Source: Clostridia bacterium (lineage in GTDB: Bacteria > Bacillota > Clostridia > Oscillospirales > Acutalibacteraceae). From it: a DNA stretch of 6,079 nt. Of this stretch, positions 1-4,978 are shown one piece after another. Both the position numbers and the translations under genes were made by a program. Location of the stretch: positions 1 through 6,079 of the forward strand of contig CAAEBW010000314.1 in assembly GCA_900754145.1 (NCBI GenBank). The letters run 5' to 3'. The notes under the pieces were generated by a model, which did no database searches, was not told the DNA's origin, and was given only the letters and a program-made list of their open reading frames with translations. Each line of letters starts with the position of its first letter. The first letter of the stretch is position 1.

Positions 1-1
1 A

Positions 2-721
2 AATAATCAGACCTACCGCCTGGGTTGGTCGGAGAACTGCAAGGACGGCTCAAAAATGGGAGTGGGCTGTCCCGAATATGTATTACTCTTTAGGAAGCTC
101 CCGAGCGATACAACCAAAGCCTACGCCGACGAGCCTGTCACCAAATCAAAAGAAGAATACACCCGCGCGCAGTGGCAGCTTGATGCTAATGCCTTTTGGC
201 GCTCGGACGGTAATTCTCTGCTTACCAAAGACGAGATAGGCAAAATGACAATATCCCAGCTTCAAAAGACCTACCGCAAGTATTCTATATCTCATATATA
301 TAAATATGAAGACCATGTAGCACAGGCGAAACAGCTCGACAAGGACGGCAGACTGCCCGCCACCTTCGCCCTTATGCCGCCCGCCTCCTGGTCGGATAAG
401 GTTTGGGACGATATTAACAGAATGAAAACCCTTAATACCACTCAATCCCACAGACAGCAAGCTCTCCATGTCTGCCCATTGCAGATAGATATTGTCGAGA
501 GAATTATTAACAGGTACTCCAATCCCGGAGATTTAGTCCTTGATCCGTTCGGCGGTTTAATGACGGTACCGCTTACGGCAATTAAAATGGGTAGACGCGG
601 CTACGGCATAGAATTAAACCCCGATTATTTCCGCGACGGAGTCGGTTATTTAAAGCAGTACGAAGATACGCAGGAGCAGCTGACACTTTTTGATTTTGAC
701 AACGGAGATTCGTGTGCGTGA
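2..721 (+). CDS. DNA methyltransferase, beta-type N6-adenine/N4-cytosine, 3' part only
   Basis: This is the C-terminal part of a site-specific DNA methyltransferase that uses S-adenosylmethionine. The frame is open from base 2, and the first internal ATG is at 56, so the true start lies left of the window and 239 residues are visible. The SAM-binding region (motif I) is at about visible residues 177-205: the 'LVLDPFGG' core followed by 'GRRGYGIELNPDYF', in which the acidic E is the usual ribose-binding residue. Just before it is the family-typical 'HVCPLQIDIVERIINRYS' helix. In the beta class (Pfam N6_N4_Mtase) the catalytic D/S-PPY motif precedes motif I, so it should lie upstream of the window. 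Motif I reads FGGLMT rather than the classical FxGxGT. I believe this variant recurs in phage and mobile-element relatives, so it need not mean inactivity. It could be a stand-alone orphan methylase protecting element DNA or the end of a larger helicase-methylase. The target sequence cannot be read. Confidence 0.88.
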   Translation, partial: NNQTYRLGWSENCKDGSKMGVGCPEYVLLFRKLPSDTTKAYADEPVTKSKEEYTRAQWQLDANAFWRSDGNSLLTKDEIGKMTISQLQKTYRKYSISHIYKYEDHVAQAKQLDKDGRLPATFALMPPASWSDKVWDDINRMKTLNTTQSHRQQALHVCPLQIDIVERIINRYSNPGDLVLDPFGGLMTVPLTAIKMGRRGYGIELNPDYFRDGVGYLKQYEDTQEQLTLFDFDNGDSCA

Positions 722-739
722 ACGCAGTAGGTTTTGATA

Positions 740-826
740 ATGTTTAATTTCATAATAGGGTTAATAATCGGCGCAGTTTTAGGCTTCGGCGTATTCGCAA
801 TAGTAAGCGCAAACGGGAGGTATTGA
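740..826 (+). CDS. 28-residue single-pass membrane peptide, DUF3789-like
   Basis: This very small gene encodes one hydrophobic helix (FIIGLIIGAVLGFGVFAIV, residues 4-22) with a short polar tail (SANGRY). The pattern of a short N-terminus, an 'IIGLxIGAxLG' helix and a basic end matches the tiny DUF3789 proteins found in clostridial phages and conjugative elements. It starts 18 bases after the methyltransferase stop and ends one base before the next gene's TTG, so it fits the operon spacing. The SD is weak (GTAGG, 728-732). The SD of the next gene lies inside its last codons, so the two genes are probably translationally coupled. The function of DUF3789 is unknown; membrane location is inferred from hydrophobicity alone. 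A chance ORF is possible because it is so short. Confidence 0.62.
   Translation: MFNFIIGLIIGAVLGFGVFAIVSANGRY
815..820 (+). promoter_or_regulatory. Strong ribosome binding site deciding a TTG start
   Basis: GGGAGG lies 7 bases before TTG at 828. No ATG is available in that frame at this spacing, so the site fixes TTG as the start of the PAPS-reductase-like gene. Confidence 0.75.
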
Positions 827-827
827 A

Positions 828-1550
828 TTGTCTGACAAATTAAAAGTCTGTTGGATAAGTGCAGGAGTATCAAGCTTTATTGCGGGGTATCTTGAAAGAG
901 ACACGATTGATAAGTTTATTTACATAGACATTGACGACCAACATCCCGACAGTATGCGGTTTATTAAAGATTGCGAAAAGGTTTTAGGCAAGGAAATTGA
1001 GATTTTAAAATCGCCTTACGGAAGTGTTGAAAACGCAATTAGAGCGGCAGGATTAATCGGAAACGCAAGAACAACATATTATCCGTGTACTAATTGGCTG
1101 AAAAAGCGCGTCCGCAAAGAGTGGGAATATGAGCATAGAAATTATGACATCACCTATGTTTGGGGTATGGACTGTAACGAAAAGCACCGCGCAGAAAGGC
1201 TTATAGAGTCTATGCCGCAGTTCAACCATTCTTTTCCTCTCATCGAAAGAGAGCTGACTAAGGAAGATGCACACGGTATTTGCACCGAATTAGGCGTTGA
1301 GCGCCCTGTTATGTATGACCTCGGCTATAACAATAATAACTGTGTGGGCTGTGTAAAGGGCGGTATGGGCTATTGGAATAAAATCCGAGTAGATTTTCCT
1401 GAAGTATTTGAAAGCCGCGCAAAGCTTGAAAGAGAAGTCGGAAGCAGTATTTTAAAAGAGTGCTATCTTGACGAGTTAGACCCTAACAGGGGAAGAATGT
1501 CGGACGAAATACCGACCGACTATAATATCTTTTGCCAGTTGAATATTTAG
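828..1550 (+). CDS. PAPS-reductase-like PP-loop protein (phage/mobile-element type)
   Basis: This 240-residue protein belongs to the adenine-nucleotide alpha-hydrolase/PAPS-reductase superfamily, whose members activate substrates with ATP or PAPS in sulfur or nucleotide transfer (CysH, DndC and tRNA thiolases). The nucleotide-binding PP-loop is at residues 11-16, SAGVSS. This departs from the canonical SGGxDS, with A and S replacing G and D, but keeps the position directly after the first beta strand. The second strand (FIYIDIDDQHPDS, residues 30-42) is typical. Cys87 sits in 'PCTNWLKKR', and Cys172-x-x-Cys175 in 'NNNNCVGCVKGGMGYW'; with Cys236 these could hold a metal or Fe-S cluster, as in DndC-like proteins. 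Translation starts at TTG 828 behind GGGAGG. No CysDN, CysC, DndD or DndE partner is visible, so assimilatory sulfate reduction and a complete Dnd system are not supported. A role in nucleic-acid or nucleotide modification is an inference from its phage-like surroundings. Confidence 0.85.
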   Translation: MSDKLKVCWISAGVSSFIAGYLERDTIDKFIYIDIDDQHPDSMRFIKDCEKVLGKEIEILKSPYGSVENAIRAAGLIGNARTTYYPCTNWLKKRVRKEWEYEHRNYDITYVWGMDCNEKHRAERLIESMPQFNHSFPLIERELTKEDAHGICTELGVERPVMYDLGYNNNNCVGCVKGGMGYWNKIRVDFPEVFESRAKLEREVGSSILKECYLDELDPNRGRMSDEIPTDYNIFCQLNI

Positions 1551-1561
1551 GAGGGATTGAT

Positions 1562-1849
1562 ATGGCGTACATAGAGCAAGAAGAATTATTAAACAACTTA
1601 AAACGATTTGCGCCTGAACATTTGACGCCGCTTATTGTTAACCTTGTCAAAAAACAGCCCGCCGCCGATGTGGTGGAGGTAAGGCACGGGAAGTGGGAAA
1701 AACAACAGTTTATCGGAAGAAGCGGTTTTTTCTCTGTAAAAGACTTTACTTGCAGTAATTGTTTTGAAAATTTTGCAGTCGAACAAGGAAAAGGATTTAT
1801 GAATTATTGCCCTAATTGCGGCGCTAAAATGGACGGAAAGGACGGATAA
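1562..1849 (+). CDS. Small zinc-ribbon protein of the 'VVEVRHGKW' phage family
   Basis: This 95-residue protein has an N-terminal helical part (residues 5-32), a linker with the characteristic '[13 protein letters not shown]' (33-45), and a C-terminal treble-clef-like zinc ribbon. The ribbon ligands are Cys64-x-x-Cys67 and Cys83-x-x-Cys86 (CSNC ... [10 protein letters not shown]). This arrangement is very common in clostridial prophages, but the function is not known; nucleic-acid or protein binding is usual for such ribbons. An in-frame ATG at 1532 would give 105 residues, but it has no SD and overlaps the previous gene. ATG 1562 lies 6 bases after AGGAGGG (1549-1555) and is preferred. That SD overlaps the upstream stop codon, so coupling is likely. 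A second ribbon protein of similar plan lies at 2384-2686. Confidence 0.85.
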   Translation: MAYIEQEELLNNLKRFAPEHLTPLIVNLVKKQPAADVVEVRHGKWEKQQFIGRSGFFSVKDFTCSNCFENFAVEQGKGFMNYCPNCGAKMDGKDG

Positions 1850-1851
1850 TA

Positions 1852-2223
1852 ATGAGATATAGAAAAAAGTCTGTTGTAGTGGAAGCTTATAAAACCGACA
1901 AAGAGATTGTAATACATACCTTAGAGGGCGATATGAAAGCCTCTATCGGCGATTATATTATTACTGGAGTAAATGGTGAGCAATACCCTTGCAAGCCCGA
2001 TATTTTCGAGAAAACCTATGAAGCTGTTAATAACACTAACTATGACCGCATAAATACAATGAACATTGATAAATTGGCAGTTTATTTCTCAAAGTTTTCA
2101 CAATGTGACGATTGTCCTGCAAGAGACTTTTGCGACAAAATAAATAATCGTGATGATGACTCAGTTATGATGAGCTGTTCACAGCGATTTAAGCAATGGC
2201 TTGAAAGCGAGGTTTTGAAATAA
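1852..2223 (+). CDS. Two-part phage protein: 'KKSVVVEA' N-terminal domain plus four-Cys C-terminal domain
   Basis: This 123-residue protein seems to join two small phage families. Residues 1-58 ([13 protein letters not shown], then [20 protein letters not shown] and [13 protein letters not shown]) match the small beta-rich phage proteins that normally end just after 'FEKTYE'. Residues 64-123 ([20 protein letters not shown], then four cysteines at 85, 88, 94 and 109, ending KQWLESEV) match another stand-alone phage family: a short helix followed by a CxxC-x5-C cluster and a tryptophan-containing helix. The four cysteines could bind one zinc ion. The start has a good SD (GGAAAGGA, 1835-1842), and the gene begins two bases after the preceding stop. 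Neither half has an assigned function. The fusion call comes from my memory of the families and needs a database check. Confidence 0.8.
   Translation: MRYRKKSVVVEAYKTDKEIVIHTLEGDMKASIGDYIITGVNGEQYPCKPDIFEKTYEAVNNTNYDRINTMNIDKLAVYFSKFSQCDDCPARDFCDKINNRDDDSVMMSCSQRFKQWLESEVLK
2202..2215 (+). repeat. 14-base boundary repeat, copy 1
   Basis: TGAAAGCGAGGTTT is identical to 2366-2379. It encodes the 'ESEV' tail of the upstream protein, and its GCGAGG serves as the SD for ATG 2223 (10-base spacer). Confidence 0.8.
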
Positions 2224-2387
2224 TGAAATGCTTTTTAATGCAAAGACCTAAACACAGAGCTTCTACTGAAGATAAAAATAAAGCCCAAAAGATAGTCGAT
2301 GAATATATGACTTTAAGTCTTGCTGTCGGCCCTAAAAAAGCCTTAGAAATTATGAAAGCGAGAAATGAAAGCGAGGTTTCGGAATGA
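2223..2387 (+). CDS. 54-residue hypothetical phage-type protein
   Basis: This small gene fills the space between 2223 and 2387. Its ATG overlaps the previous stop (TAATG), and its own TGA overlaps the next start (ATGA), which is strong evidence for a translated, coupled gene despite its size. The protein is basic and probably all helical: N-terminal [10 protein letters not shown], then KNKAQKIVDEYMTLSLAVG and a C-terminal helix KKALEIMKARNESEVSE. I do not recognise a family. It is bracketed by the 14-base repeat at 2202-2215 and 2366-2379. Its reading frame through the repeat is the same as that of its upstream neighbour, so both proteins carry an ESEV tail. This suggests gain by boundary recombination. 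Confidence 0.72.
   Translation: MKCFLMQRPKHRASTEDKNKAQKIVDEYMTLSLAVGPKKALEIMKARNESEVSE
2366..2379 (+). repeat. 14-base boundary repeat, copy 2
   Basis: TGAAAGCGAGGTTT is identical to 2202-2215. It encodes ESEV near the end of the 54-residue protein and supplies GCGAGG as SD for ATG 2384 (7-base spacer). Confidence 0.8.
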
Positions 2388-2686
2388 CAAACGAGGAAGC
2401 AATTAAAATGCTAAAGCAATGGAATGAAGATTTATTGCCATATGAAGACGAAAAAGCGGGTATTGAATGTCATAACATTGCTATTTCTGCTTTGGAAAAG
2501 CAGATACCGAAAAAGCCAAAACCACATATTGTTCAGCCTGTCGAAGCACCTATACAAATCGGTAATGGACGTTGGCAAAAAGGGACTACGGTTTATAAAT
2601 GCCCGAACTGTAAAGAGTGGGTGTCTAAGACATATAAGCATTGCCCTAATTGCGGACAGGCTTTGGATTGGGGTGATAGTGAATGA
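2384..2686 (+). CDS. Second zinc-ribbon phage protein
   Basis: This 100-residue protein begins with a helical segment (MTNEEAIKMLKQW, residues 1-13; then HNIAISALEKQIPKKPKP, 30-47), a linker, and a C-terminal zinc ribbon with ligands Cys73-x-x-Cys76 and Cys87-x-x-Cys90 (CPNC ... HCPNCGQALDW). The N-terminal 'TNEEAIKxL...AISALEKQ' pattern is common to small prophage proteins of clostridia, and the overall plan parallels the protein at 1562-1849. The function is unknown; binding of nucleic acid or a protein partner is the usual guess for such ribbons. The start overlaps the previous stop by four bases (ATGA), and the end does the same with the next gene. Confidence 0.85.
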   Translation: MTNEEAIKMLKQWNEDLLPYEDEKAGIECHNIAISALEKQIPKKPKPHIVQPVEAPIQIGNGRWQKGTTVYKCPNCKEWVSKTYKHCPNCGQALDWGDSE

Positions 2687-2997
2687 ATAACCTACAACTC
2701 AAAGATGGTGTTGATGTAAAAGAGCTGATGAAATATGGATTTAAGCCTAAATATTCTGAAGAAACAGGCGAAGTAATCGAGTATTCTAAACGCTTTAAAA
2801 TCGACAATACAAAAGAAAGGCATTTCACTTTCACACTTCACCGAGAATATAAAACAAGGTTGTTTAGAAAAATCGAAGTTATAGGGTGGATGTCAGGGTT
2901 CGATTGGAATAATGTTGCAAGTCCTGAATGTATAAAAATGTTATACGAACTATTTATAAATGGCATTGTAGAGCCAATGGAAGAAATTAAGGAGTGA
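2683..2997 (+). CDS. Hypothetical phage-type protein, 104 residues
   Basis: I do not recognise this protein with confidence. It is soluble, has no signal or membrane segment, and has a single cysteine. The N-terminal half looks beta-rich with alternating charged and hydrophobic residues (VIEYSKRFKIDN, then ERHFTFTLHREYKTRLFRKIEVIGWM). The C-terminal third is helical (SPECIKMLYELFINGIVEPM, 80-99). The small 'strand-rich front, helix behind' plan is frequent in prophage hypothetical proteins. It overlaps the zinc-ribbon gene by four bases (ATGA), so it is almost certainly translated as part of the same operon. Confidence 0.75.
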   Translation: MNNLQLKDGVDVKELMKYGFKPKYSEETGEVIEYSKRFKIDNTKERHFTFTLHREYKTRLFRKIEVIGWMSGFDWNNVASPECIKMLYELFINGIVEPMEEIKE

Positions 2998-3003
2998 TAC
3001 CAA

Positions 3004-3468
3004 ATGACCGATAACGAGATTATAAAGGCTTTGGAATATTGTGCTAACTGTGAAAATTGTTTTTATGGAACAACCAACTGTCCTTTAGGTGAAGAAATGG
3101 AATGTCGTTCTTTGCTTGCTCAAAATGCCCTCGACCTCATCACCAGTCAACAGGCAGAAAACGAAAATTTAAAAGTCGAAAATCAATCATTAAGAACTGC
3201 GGCTAATTCCTTGAAAATGCACTATGAAGAAGCGCAGGCGGAGATTGAGAAGTTAAAAAATGAGAATTTCATTTTAAGTCAAAAGAGAGCAAATATTTTT
3301 GAAATAACAGAAGCATACGGACGAGGAAAATCCGAAGCTGTCAAAGAGTTTGCGGATAGATTGAAAAAAGATATTTTCAACACTGAATATCATATAGACC
3401 GATACTATCGAAGAAGCATTGACAAGCTCGTAAAAGAAATGGCGGGTAAAAACAATTCAGATGAATGA
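3004..3468 (+). CDS. Cys-rich N-terminus plus coiled-coil phage protein
   Basis: This 154-residue protein is of a type very common in clostridial phages. The first 40 residues (MTDNEIIKALEYC) carry five cysteines at 13, 16, 19, 26 and 34 (CxxCxxC-x6-C-x7-C), probably a small metal-binding module. Residues 37-50 (LLAQNALDLITSQQ) lead into a predicted coiled coil from about 50 to 95, rich in E, N, K and L with heptad-like spacing. The C-terminal part (EAVKEFADRLKKDIF, then IDKLVKEMAGK) is helical and family-typical. Location should be cytoplasmic and self-association is likely, but no function is known. It has the best SD of the block (AAGGAG, 2989-2994, 9-base spacer). Confidence 0.83.
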   Translation: MTDNEIIKALEYCANCENCFYGTTNCPLGEEMECRSLLAQNALDLITSQQAENENLKVENQSLRTAANSLKMHYEEAQAEIEKLKNENFILSQKRANIFEITEAYGRGKSEAVKEFADRLKKDIFNTEYHIDRYYRRSIDKLVKEMAGKNNSDE

Positions 3469-3700
3469 CGACCGTTCCTTTCTAACTTCTGTTACAGCGT
3501 TTTTTATGACTTATTTGAATATTCCTGAACACTTATTTAAATCGGGCGGAGTATTGACTAAAGAAGGTTATCAAACTTGTGCTAATAAGCTAATCGATGG
3601 TGAAGTATTCAAAGATAAGTTCGATATGAAGTCACAGGCTATAAAGGATTTTAATATCATATTGCCTGATTGGGTTTTTGAATATGAAAAGGAGCAATAG
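3461..3700 (+). CDS. Hypothetical protein, 79 residues
   Basis: I do not recognise a family. The protein is soluble and probably helical: an aromatic N-terminal helix (SFLTSVTAFFMTYLN, residues 6-20), then FKSGGVLTKEGYQTCANKLIDGEVF (26-50) and a C-terminal aromatic stretch (IILPDWVFEYEKEQ). It overlaps the upstream gene by eight bases (ATGAATGA contains the start and the upstream stop), which favours translational coupling. Its last codons contain the SD for the radical SAM gene. The good fit between two neighbours supports it as real. Confidence 0.68.
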   Translation: MNDDRSFLTSVTAFFMTYLNIPEHLFKSGGVLTKEGYQTCANKLIDGEVFKDKFDMKSQAIKDFNIILPDWVFEYEKEQ

Positions 3701-3702
3701 CA

Positions 3703-4395
3703 ATGAAACCAATATATGAGCCTAAAGGCAAAGCTAAAGAATACGGCGACTATGCCATAAATATTTATACAGGCTGTCCTCACAGATGTTTCTACTGTTT
3801 CGCGCCGAATGTATTACATAAGGCAAAAGACAGTTTTCATAGTTGCGTTGAGCCGCGCAAAAACATAGTCGAGGAAGTGCGCAAGCAGATAGAGCGAGAG
3901 CATATAACAGGCAAGCTCATACACCTCTGCTTTACTTGCGATCCATATCCGACAGGATATGATACTACGCCTACAAGGGAAATAATTAAGATACTCAAAT
4001 ACAGCGGCAATAATGTGCAGATACTCACCAAAGGTGACGGCAGCAGAGATTTTGGTTTGCTTGATGAAAACGATTGGTACGGTATTACCCTTGACGGCAT
4101 TGGAAACGGCAGAAATCCATTATGGAAAGCGAGGGTTGACGCTCTTGCGGAAGCGCATAGAGGTGGCATAAAAACTTGGGTTTCCTTTGAGCCTGTAACA
4201 AACGAAAGAGAGTTTTTTATCGAACTGCACTTGGCTGCACCGTTTGTAGATAAGGTAAAAATCGGCAAGCTGAATTATTACCCGTCTGACATTGACTGGG
4301 GTAAATTTGGCCGTAAAGCTGAGAGCCTTTGTAAGCAACTTGGTATTGACTATTACATAAAAGATAGCTTGAGAAAGGAAATGATAGGTGAATAA
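3703..4395 (+). CDS. Radical SAM protein, SplB-like (COG1533 type)
   Basis: This is a 230-residue radical S-adenosylmethionine enzyme. Cys25-x3-Cys29-x2-Cys32 in 'YTGCPHRCFYCFAP' is the motif that binds the [4Fe-4S] cluster, which cleaves SAM to a 5'-deoxyadenosyl radical. Downstream blocks fit a partial TIM barrel: LIHLCFTCDPYP (72-83), TREIIKILKYSG (91-102), VQILTKGDGSRD (105-116), WYGITLDGIGNG (125-136) and KTWVSFEPVT (157-166). These resemble the spore photoproduct lyase-like COG1533 family, but the protein is shorter than true SplB (about 340 residues). It therefore should not be called a DNA-repair enzyme. The substrate is unknown. The start has AAAAGGAG (3687-3694) 8 bases upstream. 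It sits between a small unknown gene and the DUF3850 gene, in an operon that also encodes the PAPS-reductase-like protein, so a modification reaction on nucleic acid or a nucleotide is a reasonable inference. Confidence 0.9.
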   Translation: MKPIYEPKGKAKEYGDYAINIYTGCPHRCFYCFAPNVLHKAKDSFHSCVEPRKNIVEEVRKQIEREHITGKLIHLCFTCDPYPTGYDTTPTREIIKILKYSGNNVQILTKGDGSRDFGLLDENDWYGITLDGIGNGRNPLWKARVDALAEAHRGGIKTWVSFEPVTNEREFFIELHLAAPFVDKVKIGKLNYYPSDIDWGKFGRKAESLCKQLGIDYYIKDSLRKEMIGE

Positions 4396-4397
4396 CG

Positions 4398-4724
4398 ATG
4401 ATACACGAATTAAAAACACTACCTGAATTTTTTGAAGCAGTAATCAAAGGTGAAAAGCTATTTGAAGTGCGTAAATTCGACATACCTTTTCAAAAAGGCG
4501 ATATGTTAGCACTCAACGAATACGAGAAAGCAACGCAAAGCTACACAGGCAGAAGCTGTCTTGTTTATGTCAATTATATTTTAGCAAATGACGATTACTG
4601 CAAAAGCGGCTATGCGATTATGAGTATTAAACCTTGTGAAGTACTTAAATCGGATAAACCCTATAATCCTTGTAAAACGATTGCGGATTACAGCGTTCCG
4701 CTTGCCGACAACTATGGTTCTTAG
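4398..4724 (+). CDS. DUF3850 protein (ASCH/PUA-like fold)
   Basis: This 108-residue protein has the DUF3850 signature: HELKTLPEFFEAVIKGEKLFEVRK (residues 3-26), 'FQKGDMLALNEY' (31-42), then 'YTGRSCLVYVNYIL' (49-62) and 'GYAIMSIKP' (71-79). DUF3850 is related to ASCH/PUA-like beta-barrel domains, which generally bind RNA or modified nucleotides. The FEVRK/GD segment forms the expected first strands of the barrel. The 20-30 residues after the domain are less typical. It starts two bases after the radical SAM stop and is the last gene of the block. No terminator with a T-tract on the + strand follows. ASCH-fold proteins next to a modifying enzyme could recognise its product; that is inference. 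Confidence 0.85.
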   Translation: MIHELKTLPEFFEAVIKGEKLFEVRKFDIPFQKGDMLALNEYEKATQSYTGRSCLVYVNYILANDDYCKSGYAIMSIKPCEVLKSDKPYNPCKTIADYSVPLADNYGS

Positions 4725-4740
4725 GTCCGTTAAACTCGTT

Positions 4741-4756
4741 TTGCAGTCAACTGCAA
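4741..4756. promoter_or_regulatory. Operator-like palindrome
   Basis: TTGCAGT-CA-ACTGCAA is a perfect inverted repeat of 7-base arms around a 2-base centre, 16 bases in all. It lies immediately upstream of the first TATAAT copy, where a dimeric repressor would cover a promoter's -35 region. No regulator gene is visible in the window, so the binding protein is unknown. Confidence 0.5.
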
Positions 4757-4758
4757 TA

Positions 4759-4773
4759 TACATATATATAATA
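4759..4773 (+). repeat. 15-base direct repeat with TATAAT, copy 1
   Basis: TACATATATATAATA is identical to 4853-4867. It contains TATAAT at 4767-4772, a possible + strand -10 element. The -35 is poor: TTGCAG at 4741-4746 lies 20 bases from TATAAT, or 16 bases from the alternative TATATA at 4763-4768. If active, its transcript would run across the antisense RNA region toward the rep genes. Confidence 0.6.
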
Positions 4774-4791
4774 ACAATTTTTACGGCATAC

Positions 4792-4823
4792 AAAAAATCC
4801 CTCCCGACGGCAATCGGGAGGGA
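4792..4823 (-). terminator. Strong intrinsic terminator on the - strand
   Basis: TCCCTCCCGA (4798-4807) pairs perfectly with TCGGGAGGGA (4814-4823), giving a 10-bp GC-rich stem around a 6-base loop. On the - strand the stem is followed directly by TTTTTT (4797-4792). On the + strand the stem is followed by AAAGCGG, so it would not terminate + transcription efficiently. There is no protein gene on the - strand for it to end, which points to a short non-coding transcript. Confidence 0.85.
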
Positions 4824-4855
4824 AAGCGGAACGATTTTAACGCTCCATCACCTAC
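4792..4855 (-). ncRNA. Predicted small antisense RNA (countertranscribed copy-control type), about 60 nt
   Basis: A - strand promoter and a - strand intrinsic terminator bound a short unit. Transcription should begin near 4855-4853, 7-9 bases after TATTAT, and stop in the T6 at 4797-4792. The RNA would fold into two stem-loops. The 5' one pairs GGAGCG with CGUUCC around loop UUAAAAU (4828-4846); it includes a G-U pair that becomes an A-C mismatch on the + strand, so the fold favours a - strand RNA. The 3' one is the terminator. The loop contains UUAA, which fits the YUNR U-turn pattern known from antisense RNA recognition loops, although that motif is degenerate. The position upstream of rep and on the opposite strand matches ctRNAs of rolling-circle plasmids. 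The base target would be the leader of the rep mRNA. No homology to a named RNA was recognised. Confidence 0.5.
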
Positions 4856-4866
4856 ATATATATAAT
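4837..4866 (+). promoter_or_regulatory. Possible + strand promoter for the rep operon
   Basis: TTAACG (4837-4842, 4 of 6 matches to TTGACA), an 18-base spacer and a perfect TATAAT (4861-4866) would start transcription near 4873, about 120 bases before ATG 4995. It shares its -10 bases with the - strand promoter, so the two could not be occupied together. Confidence 0.4.
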
Positions 4867-4867
4867 A
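4853..4867 (+). repeat. 15-base direct repeat with TATAAT, copy 2
   Basis: TACATATATATAATA is identical to 4759-4773, 94 bases downstream of it. The copies flank the predicted antisense RNA and its terminator. Confidence 0.6.
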
Positions 4868-4890
4868 GCGCTTCGGGAGCGGAAAATCAA
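4862..4890 (-). promoter_or_regulatory. - strand promoter of the predicted antisense RNA
   Basis: On the - strand TTGATT (4890-4885; 4 of 6) is separated by exactly 17 bases from TATTAT (4867-4862; 5 of 6). This is a good match to the housekeeping sigma-A consensus, and the terminator lies about 40 bases beyond the expected start. Confidence 0.55.
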
Positions 4891-4900
4891 GCGAAAAATC

Positions 4901-4918
4901 ACAGGCGGACAAGCCTGT
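4901..4918 (+). other. Perfect hairpin in the rep leader
   Basis: ACAGGC and GCCTGT pair over 6 bp around loop GGACAA. It lacks a T-tract, so it is not a terminator. Together with the CGCTT/GAGCG hairpin at 4869-4881 it could be a leader structure or a replication-initiator binding site; neither is shown. Confidence 0.45.
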
Positions 4919-4978
4919 TATCGACCTTGTATGCAATAGTAATAAACCGACGATATTTTTTCCGTGGTAGCGGATATT

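Noticed and set aside
828..1550. CysH or DndC of a complete sulfate-reduction or DNA phosphorothioation system
   Set aside because: No partner genes in the window and an altered PP-loop.
1532..1561. Earlier ATG at 1532 for the first zinc-ribbon protein
   Set aside because: No SD, overlap with the previous gene, and ATG 1562 has AGGAGGG at ideal spacing.
2424..2690. 88-codon + strand frame inside the second zinc-ribbon gene
   Set aside because: The overlapping frame with the Cys ligands and ATGA couplings is clearly the real one.
3703..4395. Spore photoproduct lyase
   Set aside because: The protein is about 110 residues shorter than SplB, and there is no sporulation context; only a general SplB-like radical SAM label is supported.
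3837..4483. Three overlapping - strand reading frames opposite the radical SAM gene
   Set aside because: Mutually overlapping shadows; the + strand has a clear CxxxCxxC enzyme with SD.
4581..4793. 70-codon - strand reading frame over the 3' end of DUF3850
   Set aside because: Shadow of a well-supported gene, without SD or recognisable protein pattern.
4759..4796. - strand promoter at the first 15-base repeat
   Set aside because: The 17-base position upstream reads TTTTTG, a poor -35, and nothing on the - strand follows.
4919..4961. Possible + strand attenuator: TATCG (4919-4923) pairing with CGATA (4951-4955) before T6
   Set aside because: Only 5 AT-rich pairs around a 27-base loop; too weak to call, although a ctRNA-controlled attenuator in this place would be attractive.
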